Shown here: positions 32,249-37,868 of the stretch, piece after piece
Numbering within the stretch: the first letter of the stretch is position 1
How the letters are laid out: each line of letters opens with the position of its first letter
Source of the DNA: Nocardioides sp.
GTDB taxonomy: Bacteria > Actinomycetota > Actinomycetes > Propionibacteriales > Nocardioidaceae
DNA length: 37,868 bases
Assembly (NCBI GenBank): GCA_025924815.1
Contig: JAICHQ010000025.1
Location: 1 to 37,868 of the forward strand
Direction of reading: 5' to 3'
The notes under the pieces: generated by a model
What the model saw: only the letters and a program-made list of their open reading frames with translations
What the model was told of the DNA's origin: nothing
The model's database searches: none
Position numbers and translations under genes: made by a program

Positions 32249-33150
32249 CAGAGCTCCGGTGGGGGGAAGGCGCGGGGGGTCAGGGCGAGCGAGCGTACGT
32301 GTTCGGCGACGTCACGAGCCGGTACCAGCCACAGACCCGGCAGCGACTCCATGGTCTCGATCAACGTCTCGAGCGCGCGCAGCCGGCCCAGTCGGCCGCT
32401 GAGGAACGGGTGGACGGTCAGGGTGAAGCAGGAGCCGTGTCGGTGGGCCTCCGTCAGCTCCGCGGTCCACATCGCCAGCGACTTGGCGGGGTCCTCGATG
32501 ACTCCGGGGCCGAACAGCTCGGGGACGAACGCGAACTGCTCCCAGTCGTCGAGCGCCCACGCCACCGGGATCTCCACGATGCTGCGCGCTCCGGCTCCGG
32601 GACGCTCGGCGAGCTCATACGGCACGTCGGAGTCCATCAGGCTGGAGTCGTAGCGGAAGCCGCGGTCCAGGAGCAGCTCGGCGGTCGCGTACGTCGTCTC
32701 CCACATCGGTGCCCGATAGCCGACGGGGCGGACGCCGGCGACGCGGTCGAGTGCCTCCAGCCCGCGGTCGAGCACGTCGGCCTCCTGCTCACGGGTCATC
32801 CCGGCCATGGCCTCGTGCAGGTAGCCGTGGTGGGCGATCTCGTGGCCCTCGTCGCGGACCCGACGCAGGACGTCGGGGTAGCGCTCGGCGGTGTACCCGG
32901 GACAGAAGAACGTCGCCCGCAGGTCGTGGCGCTTCAGCAGGTCGAGCACGCGCGGGACCCCGGTGAGCGGTCCGTACGCCTGGTGCGACATCGCCGACAG
33001 CCGGTGCCGGCTCTCGGGGTCGACCGTGAGCGCGACGTCCTCGGCATCCATGTCGAAGCCCAGCGTCGCGGCGGCCTGGTAGCCCTTGGGCCAGGAGATC
33101 GCACCCGCCGGGGCCGTCACGTCGTGGGTCGTGCCCGAGTCTGCTGACAT
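32248..33150 (-). CDS. polysaccharide deacetylase-family (CE4, PuuE-like) hydrolase
   Basis: Predicted protein of 300 aa of the NodB/CE4 fold. The metal/catalytic motifs are GFDMDAED near residue 33, EIAHHGYLHEAM, VGYRAPMWE and LTVHPFLSG. It lacks a signal peptide and is probably cytosolic, which does not suit a cell-wall deacetylase. Cytosolic members such as PuuE are cyclic amide or imide hydrolases (allantoinase type), so ring opening of a nitrogen heterocycle is the likelier job (inference). The ATG at 33150 overlaps the permease stop by one base. The start gives MSADSG. Confidence 0.85.
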   Translation of the reverse strand: MSADSGTTHDVTAPAGAISWPKGYQAAATLGFDMDAEDVALTVDPESRHRLSAMSHQAYGPLTGVPRVLDLLKRHDLRATFFCPGYTAERYPDVLRRVRDEGHEIAHHGYLHEAMAGMTREQEADVLDRGLEALDRVAGVRPVGYRAPMWETTYATAELLLDRGFRYDSSLMDSDVPYELAERPGAGARSIVEIPVAWALDDWEQFAFVPELFGPGVIEDPAKSLAMWTAELTEAHRHGSCFTLTVHPFLSGRLGRLRALETLIETMESLPGLWLVPARDVAEHVRSLALTPRAFPPPEL

Positions 33151-34577
33151 CAGGCCGGCTCCACGCCCACCTCGGACGCGGGCGCCCGGCGTGACAACGC
33201 GACGTACGACAAGACGCCCGCGACCACGGCACCCGCCAGCCACGAGAGGTCGATGCCGCCGAGGGACTTGGCGAACGGGCCCTGGAGGTAGCTGGGGATG
33301 CCGTACTCGAACGACCAGGTCGCGACCATGCCGAGCACGAACGGGATGATCGCTCCCCAGACGATGTCGGGGACCTTCGGGGAGCCGGGTGGCTCGAAGA
33401 GGGCATCGACGTCGATCTGCTGCCGGGCGATCGCGTAGTAGTAGACCAGCATGATCGCGCCCCAGGGGGCGACCCAGGTGACCAGGCCGGCCAGCCAACC
33501 GTCGAGGTTGGAGGCGAAGTCGCCGTTGAGGATCAGGTAGATGGTGAACAGGGTGGCCAGCACCCCCACGCCGTACGAGAGCTTGCGGCGGTCGACGTTC
33601 CAGTCGAGGGTCTGGGCGCACAGGCCGCAGGAGTAGATGTTGAGCACGTTGGTGGCGATCGGCCCGTGGATGACCAGCAGGAGCACCGGGATCGCCAACC
33701 CCCCGAACGCGTTGACGACGAGCTGGCCGGGGTCGACCTCCTGGGAGACGGTCGCCAAGGTCGCTCCGAAGATGCCGAGCCAGACCGTGGGCAGGAACTG
33801 GCCCAGGACGCTGCCGAGGTAGAGCTTGCGGCGCGAGACGCTCCGCGAGACGAACCGGGAGTAGTCCGAGGCATAGGCGAACCAGGTGATGCCCCAGCCG
33901 ATGCCGATCGCCGTCATCAACGTGGTCAGCGAGCTCCAGAGCGCCTGGCCGTGCAGGCCGGCGCCGGCGTACCCCCAGTCCACGTTGGTCTGGTCGGACG
34001 TCCACGCCACGATCGTCATGGCCAGCAGCACGACGATGGTGACCGGCACCGTCCAGCGCTCGAAGCGGGCGATCGCTCGGAAGCCGATCGCAGCCAGCCA
34101 GACCTGGATCGCCATGATCACGATCACGACACCGATCTTCAGGCCGTTACCGCCGTGGATGCCGATCTTGTCGAACAGCGCGATGACCAGGTCGAGGATG
34201 ATCCAGGTGTTGATCGCACACCAGCCGACGGCGAGCAGTCCCTGCATCAGGGCCGGCAGGTAGGCGCCCCGGCGGCCGAACGCCGCCCGCGACAGCACCA
34301 TCTGGCTGACCGCGGTCTGCTGGCCCATCAGCACGAAGAAGCCGAAGATCGACATCCCGATCAGGTTGCCGATGACCAGTACCCCGATCGTCTGCCACAG
34401 GCTCAGGCCGAGGAAGATGCCGAGCGCGCCGAGCACCCAGTTGATCGGGGCGATGTTGGCGCCGGTCCAGATCCAGAACTGGTGGGCGACCGTCGAGGTC
34501 CGGGCATGCTCCGGAATCGGGATCAGGGTGTGCTCGGCCGCTTCGGTGACGTCGAGCTCGTCGGCGTTGATCGACAC
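33150..34577 (-). CDS. NCS1-family cytosine/purine/hydantoin-type permease
   Basis: Predicted membrane protein of 475 aa with about twelve transmembrane segments, of the nucleobase-cation-symport-1 family. Typical family segments are FWIWTGANIAPINWVLGALG, QTAVSQMVLSRAAFGRRGAY, WCAINTWIILDL and ITWFAYASDYSRFVSRSVSR. Such carriers import nucleobases, hydantoins, allantoin or related heterocycles with H+ or Na+. I chose GTG 34577, with GGAGG 5 nt upstream; the frame is open ~27 codons further but runs through the promoter. It is the first gene of the operon and probably supplies its substrate. Confidence 0.9.
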   Translation of the reverse strand: MSINADELDVTEAAEHTLIPIPEHARTSTVAHQFWIWTGANIAPINWVLGALGIFLGLSLWQTIGVLVIGNLIGMSIFGFFVLMGQQTAVSQMVLSRAAFGRRGAYLPALMQGLLAVGWCAINTWIILDLVIALFDKIGIHGGNGLKIGVVIVIMAIQVWLAAIGFRAIARFERWTVPVTIVVLLAMTIVAWTSDQTNVDWGYAGAGLHGQALWSSLTTLMTAIGIGWGITWFAYASDYSRFVSRSVSRRKLYLGSVLGQFLPTVWLGIFGATLATVSQEVDPGQLVVNAFGGLAIPVLLLVIHGPIATNVLNIYSCGLCAQTLDWNVDRRKLSYGVGVLATLFTIYLILNGDFASNLDGWLAGLVTWVAPWGAIMLVYYYAIARQQIDVDALFEPPGSPKVPDIVWGAIIPFVLGMVATWSFEYGIPSYLQGPFAKSLGGIDLSWLAGAVVAGVLSYVALSRRAPASEVGVEPA

Positions 34578-34614
34578 GGTTCCTCCGGGGGCAGGGGTCG
34601 TCGAGATGGCCGCG

Positions 34615-34643
34615 AGTCTTTTCTGGCTTGTCAGAAATGTCAA
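34615..34643 (-). promoter_or_regulatory. promoter of the permease operon
   Basis: On the minus strand TTGACA (34643-34638) and AAGACT (34620-34615) form a -35/-10 pair with a 17-bp spacer. TTGACA is a perfect -35. CTTG and CAAG arms flank it (34627-34644), which may be a second operator half. Confidence 0.55.
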
Positions 34644-34647
34644 GGAG

Positions 34648-34667
34648 TGTTGTTTCATGTGGCAACA
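34648..34667. promoter_or_regulatory. candidate operator of the XRE-cupin regulator
   Basis: TGTTG-N10-CAACA is a perfect 5-bp inverted repeat in the divergent promoter region, between the permease -35 and the regulator start. It could let the regulator control both itself and the catabolic operon. The protein-site link is inference. Confidence 0.4.
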
Positions 34668-34675
34668 TCCGATTC

Positions 34676-35251
34676 ATGACCCCGGCGCCGGACACTCTGG
34701 ACCCGCCAGACGGCGAGGTCGGCCCGCGCCTTCGTCAGCTCCGCGAGCAGAAGGGCATGTCGGCCCGTCGGGTCGCCGGGCTGGCCGGCGTTTCGCCGGC
34801 CTACCTCAGCCGGCTGGAGAACGGCCGGGTCAGCCCCACGGTCGCCACCCTTGCCCGTCTGGTCGCGGCGATGGGGGAGACGATGGCGACGCTGTTCTCG
34901 GAGCCGCCGGGCCCGGACGAGGTCGTCGTACGCCGCGACGCCCGGCACCTGATGCGCAGTCGGGGGGTCCTCGACTCCCAGGTCACCCCCGGCTGGGCCC
35001 AGCGCCTGGAGATCCTCGAGTCACTGGTCGAGGCCGGCCAGGGCAGCAGCGACAGCCTGCACACGCACGCCGGCGAGGAGGAGTGCGTGCTCGTCCTCGA
35101 GGGCGAGCTGGACCTCTATCTCGGCTCCGACCGACATCGCCTGCTCACCGGCGACTCCGCCACCTTCGACAGCCGCACGCCCCACCGCTGGCGCAATCCC
35201 TCGAGCGAGCAGGCGCGGGTCCTCTGGGTGATCACCCCCGCCAGCTATTGA
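34676..35251 (+). CDS. XRE-family regulator with cupin sensor domain
   Basis: Predicted protein of 191 aa. Residues ~15-70 are an XRE helix-turn-helix (LRQLREQKGMSARRVAGLAG then SPAYLSRLENGRVSP). Residues ~110-190 are a cupin barrel (HTHAGEEECVLVLEGELDLY and later TPHRWRNPS), a typical small-molecule sensor in this class. Its position, divergent from the NCS1-CE4-ureohydrolase-CodA operon, makes it the likely local regulator, responding to the operon substrate. I chose ATG 34676; in-frame ATG 34637 would extend into the operator region. Its stop is 8 bp from the convergent PHP gene. Confidence 0.88.
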   Translation: MTPAPDTLDPPDGEVGPRLRQLREQKGMSARRVAGLAGVSPAYLSRLENGRVSPTVATLARLVAAMGETMATLFSEPPGPDEVVVRRDARHLMRSRGVLDSQVTPGWAQRLEILESLVEAGQGSSDSLHTHAGEEECVLVLEGELDLYLGSDRHRLLTGDSATFDSRTPHRWRNPSSEQARVLWVITPASY

Positions 35252-35259
35252 CGACGGGC

Positions 35260-36129
35260 CTAGGCGCGGACCCAGAAGTCGAGCGGGTCCGCGGCGGGGC
35301 GGAACCCGGTCGCTCCGGCAAGGGCCACCGCCGCCGCGAAGCCGCGGGCCACGAGCTCGGGACGGTGGGCGTCGGAGGCGAAGGAGACAGCCTGGCCACC
35401 GGTGTCGTGCCACCACCGCAGGATCGTCGGCGGTAGCGGCACCCGGGTGTTGATCTCGAGCACCTTGCCGCCGTCGCGGAGCAGGCCGAGCACGTGCCGC
35501 AGCTGGTCCTCGAGCGGCCCGAGGTCCAGCGGTGTCGAGACGGGCCAGGTCCGCAGGGGATAGTCGATGTGCGCCAGCACCTCGAAGTCGTCGTACGTCG
35601 TCACCAGGTGTTCCACCTCGGTGAGGTACTCGGCGTACACCTCGTGCGGGCTGAGGCGGTCGAAGCGGACGCCGACGTCGACGAAGCCGGTGTCGACCGC
35701 GGCCGAGTGGACCGAGGCCAGGACCCGCGTGAACGCACCGGTGGCCAGGAGGTCGTCCACGACAGCGCGATGCCAGTGCGGCTCGCCGAGCTCCACCCCG
35801 GTCAGGATGCGGAGCCCGGGGAACAGGGCCCGGCAGCGCTCGATCGACTCGAGATACCCTTCCGCGTTGAACGGCGGAGGCACCAGCGAGCCGTTCACGA
35901 CCCCGTGCCGGGTCCAGTCATCGGGGAGGCCCTCGCCGGTCCCGACGTGCCAGGCGGTGTGGTCGGCGTGCTCGGTGAACGCGACGGAAGGTACGCCGAT
36001 GTCGGCCGCCCTGGCGCACGCGGCCTCCATGTCACCGGCGGAGGTGTCCCAGGACCACTCGCTGTGGACGTGGTCGTCCGCAGGAAACGACGGCCGGCCC
36101 CTCGTGCCGAGCCGCGGTGAAGCGCTCAC
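35260..36129 (-). CDS. PHP-domain phosphoesterase (histidinol-phosphatase-like)
   Basis: Predicted protein of 289 aa of the PHP family (trinuclear metal TIM barrel), closest in look to HisK-type histidinol-phosphate phosphatases. Metal ligands are visible: His20 and His22 in DDHVHSEWSWD, TEHADH, GVELGE, SVHSAAVD, AHIDYPLR and the C-terminal SDAHRPE. It should hydrolyse a phosphomonoester; whether that is histidinol phosphate is not certain, as no his genes are nearby. The start is GTG 36129, which overlaps the stop of the MgtC-type gene by 4 bp (GTGA), indicating coupled translation. Confidence 0.88.
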   Translation of the reverse strand: MSASPRLGTRGRPSFPADDHVHSEWSWDTSAGDMEAACARAADIGVPSVAFTEHADHTAWHVGTGEGLPDDWTRHGVVNGSLVPPPFNAEGYLESIERCRALFPGLRILTGVELGEPHWHRAVVDDLLATGAFTRVLASVHSAAVDTGFVDVGVRFDRLSPHEVYAEYLTEVEHLVTTYDDFEVLAHIDYPLRTWPVSTPLDLGPLEDQLRHVLGLLRDGGKVLEINTRVPLPPTILRWWHDTGGQAVSFASDAHRPELVARGFAAAVALAGATGFRPAADPLDFWVRA

Positions 36130-36842
36130 TCGTCGCCGGCCCGCGTGCTCCGCACCGCGGACACGCCGGGGAACTCGCTGAGCTGCGAGGCCAGGTCCAC
36201 CATGTCGCCGCGCCCATTGAGCAACAAGAAGACCTCCACGACTCCGTGCTCGAGCGCGGGCCAGAGCCGACCCTCGGCGGCCGGCTCACCGTCGCTGCGG
36301 GTCGTCAGCCCGGCGATCGAGAAGCCGTGAGCGGTCGTCTGGTTGACGATGTCGCGCAGCACCCCGGTGCCCTGCCGATAGCTCACCACCAGACCGAGCT
36401 CGTCGCCACGGGGCCCCATCCACCGCCACAGCGGTCGCAGCCCGTACTGGATGAGGAAGTACATCGCGGTGACGACGCCGGCCAGGATGCCGAGCCCGGC
36501 CCCGGCCGCAGCGCCGACGGCGGCGGTCAGCCACACGCTGGCCGCCGTCGTCAGGCCGCGGACAGCGTCGCCGCGGACGAAGATCAGCCCACCGCCGATG
36601 AACCCGACGCCGCTGACGATCTGGGCGGCGACCCGGGACGGGTCCAGGCTGATCCCGGGACCGATCACGTCTGTGAAGCCGTACTTGCTGACCATCACGA
36701 ACAACGCCGATCCGATCCCGACGGTGGTCAGGGTCCGCATGCCGGCGTCCTTGCGCTGGAACTCGCGCTCGGCTCCGATCAGCAGCGAGAGCACGAGGGC
36801 CAGGAGCAGCTCCGAGACCTGGGTCCAGTCCTGTCCGGTCAC
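36126..36842 (-). CDS. MgtC/SapB-family membrane protein
   Basis: Predicted protein of 238 aa. Residues 1-~150 hold the MgtC domain with about four or five membrane helices and the motifs LLIGAEREFQRKDAGMRT, GVGFIGGGLIFV and GLTTAASVWLTAAVGAAAG. Residues ~160-238 form a soluble C-terminal domain of ACT-like appearance (YRQGTGVLRDIVNQTTAHGF). MgtC proteins support growth at low Mg2+ and in hosts in some pathogens; here the role is unknown. The GTG at 36842 is chosen because the conserved domain starts right after; no strong SD is seen. It is translationally coupled to the PHP gene downstream. Confidence 0.85.
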   Translation of the reverse strand: MTGQDWTQVSELLLALVLSLLIGAEREFQRKDAGMRTLTTVGIGSALFVMVSKYGFTDVIGPGISLDPSRVAAQIVSGVGFIGGGLIFVRGDAVRGLTTAASVWLTAAVGAAAGAGLGILAGVVTAMYFLIQYGLRPLWRWMGPRGDELGLVVSYRQGTGVLRDIVNQTTAHGFSIAGLTTRSDGEPAAEGRLWPALEHGVVEVFLLLNGRGDMVDLASQLSEFPGVSAVRSTRAGDE

Positions 36843-37089
36843 CGGGCCGCGTGGTCGCTCGTGGTCGAGCCCGCGGACGACCGCTCCGCTGCGCGGTCGA
36901 CGTGCTCGGCGTACGGCGTCGAGATGCTCGGCCCGGCCATGCCTCACGCTCCTTCCAGGGGCGGCGGATGCCCGGCACATTACCGACGTCGCGAGGCGCT
37001 GAAGCAGCGAGCGGGCCGAAGGACGGGCCGCAGCCGGCATCGGCTCGACGAGTGTGCACAGTGGGCGAGATCCGCCGGCCGGATCCTGG

Positions 37090-37841
37090 TCAGGCGGAGG
37101 ACGGGACCGCGGCCCCCGCACCCACCTGGAACGCGATCACGCCCGACACGTAGTGGTCGACGCCGAGCTCGACGATCCGTCCGTCCCGGGTGAACGTCGT
37201 GTGGCCGATCTGGAGCAAGGGGCTGGAGCGGCGTACGCCGAGCAGCCGGGCGTCCTCGCTGGAGGCACCGACCGCCTCGATCAGGTGGTCACCGACGAGG
37301 ACCTCGATGCCGTGCTCCGCCAGCGCTGCGGTCGTGGAGACCACGTCGTCGGGCATGCTCTGCACGAGGGGCGTCGCCCAGGGCGCCCAGGTTGAGCGCT
37401 CGACCATGACCACGTGCCGGTCGAGCGTGCGCACCCGGATGGAGTGCAGCACCGGCTCGTCCAGTCGCAGCCGGAGAACGCGCGCGTGGATCGCGTCCAC
37501 CGGCTGCATCGCCCGGTGGACGATCCGGCCACCGTGCTCGCGTCCGTGCTGGGACGCCCACTGTGCGAACGAGCGCATCTCTGCCAGGGGCTGGGTCTGG
37601 TGAGCAGAGTGGACGACCCAGCCCGAGTTCGGCCGGGAGGCGAGCGCGCCGCTCCGGGCCAGAGCCGCCAGCGCCGTACGCACGGGCTGCGCGTGGTCCC
37701 GTACTCCTCGGCCAGGGCCTGCTCGCTGGGCAGCCGGACCCCGGCCATGAACTCGCCCTGGTTGATGCGACGGGTGAGGTCGGCCGCGATCGACGCGTGA
37801 TCCGCTGCCTGGCGCCGGCTGCTCGTCACGCCCGCCACCAT
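37090..37841 (-). pseudogene. GntR/HutC-family regulator, frameshifted in the HTH domain
   Basis: The N-terminal part (from ATG 37841) encodes a GntR winged HTH: ADHASIAADLTRRINQGEF, then LPSEQALAEEYGTTRS. At about 37684-37687 the frame shifts; the continuation VRTALAALARSGALASRPNS and the UTRA ligand domain (from ~37590 to the stop at 37090) lie in another frame. One extra C in the CCC run (reading AGC CCC GTG, Ser-Pro-Val) restores a 250-aa protein of normal GntR/UTRA length. A TATGGT hexamer overlaps the ATG, 7 nt before GTG 37829, so that GTG may be the true leaderless start. Either a pseudogene or a one-base error. Confidence 0.75.
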
Positions 37842-37868
37842 AGTCAGGCGTTGATCACCGCTCAGTCG

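Noticed and set aside
36843..37089. Possible gene in the MgtC-GntR gap, including a long N-terminal extension of MgtC
   Set aside because: The open frame is arginine/proline-rich without similarity; MgtC homology starts at 36842. I see no feature in this gap.
1..37868. Insertion sequences, prophage genes, CRISPR arrays or integration at tRNA-Val
   Set aside because: No transposase, integrase, direct-repeat array or att duplication of the tRNA 3' end was seen.

Overview
The window is chromosomal DNA of a very GC-rich actinobacterium, most likely of the Nocardioides type (Nocardioidaceae, Propionibacteriales). This rests on strong G/C bias at third codon positions, frequent GTG/TTG starts, an actinobacterial 5S rRNA, a FasR-fabD-fabH-acpP-fabF-accD fatty acid cluster, homodimeric aceE next to DUF3052, a DUF3145 gene, a 6C-type small RNA and an IdeR/DtxR-type iron box. 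The genus is inference. I see no insertion sequence, integrase, phage gene or CRISPR array.

Layout. 1-255: end of an rRNA operon (23S-5S spacer, 5S rRNA, strong hairpin). 311-1841: a TPR protein with an RG-rich tail, and a DUF3145 protein. 1871-8470 (minus): fatty acid synthesis operon fabD-fabH-acpP-fabF-accD behind its regulator fasR, with a palindromic operator candidate at the fasR/fabD junction. FabD carries an extra C-terminal biotinyl-like domain that lacks the biotin lysine. 8613-10028: an alpha/beta hydrolase and a PPOX-type flavin/F420 enzyme. 10025-13087 (minus): a response regulator fused to a thioredoxin-reductase-like flavoprotein without redox cysteines, plus a cNMP-domain histidine kinase. 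13135-15957 (minus): aceE. 16127-19400: DUF3052, acyl-CoA synthetase, 1-Cys peroxiredoxin and gluconokinase. 19520-19592: tRNA-Val. 19774-20051: a small secreted-protein gene broken by a frameshift. 20151-21017 (minus): ZIP metal transporter under an iron box. 21129-25786: acyl-CoA synthetase, Nif3-like protein, zinc-ribbon coiled-coil protein and an RNase H/phosphatase fusion (same order as mycobacterial Rv2230c-Rv2229c-Rv2228c). 25863-29401: exported RTX-like protein, YaaA and an RNB ribonuclease. 29478-29622: 6C small RNA ending in a long hairpin. 29705-30007: LapA-domain membrane protein. 29979-34577 (minus): a tightly overlapping catabolic operon (NCS1 permease, CE4 deacetylase-like hydrolase, ureohydrolase, CodA-type deaminase), divergent from an XRE-cupin regulator. 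35260-36842 (minus): MgtC-type membrane protein and PHP phosphoesterase. 37090-37841 (minus): GntR/UTRA regulator broken by a frameshift.

How the genes work together. Much of the window is central carbon and lipid metabolism: AceE makes acetyl-CoA, AccD makes malonyl-CoA, FabD/FabH/AcpP/FabF use it, and two acyl-CoA synthetases activate acyl chains. The regions most worth experimental attention are the kinase plus response-regulator/flavoprotein pair, the nitrogen-heterocycle catabolic operon, the FabD fusion and the 6C RNA locus. Seven genes share a TANNNT hexamer placed 6-7 nt before the start codon, which suggests leaderless transcription is common here. Both frameshifts look like a one-base loss in a C run, so sequencing error must be excluded before calling them true pseudogenes.
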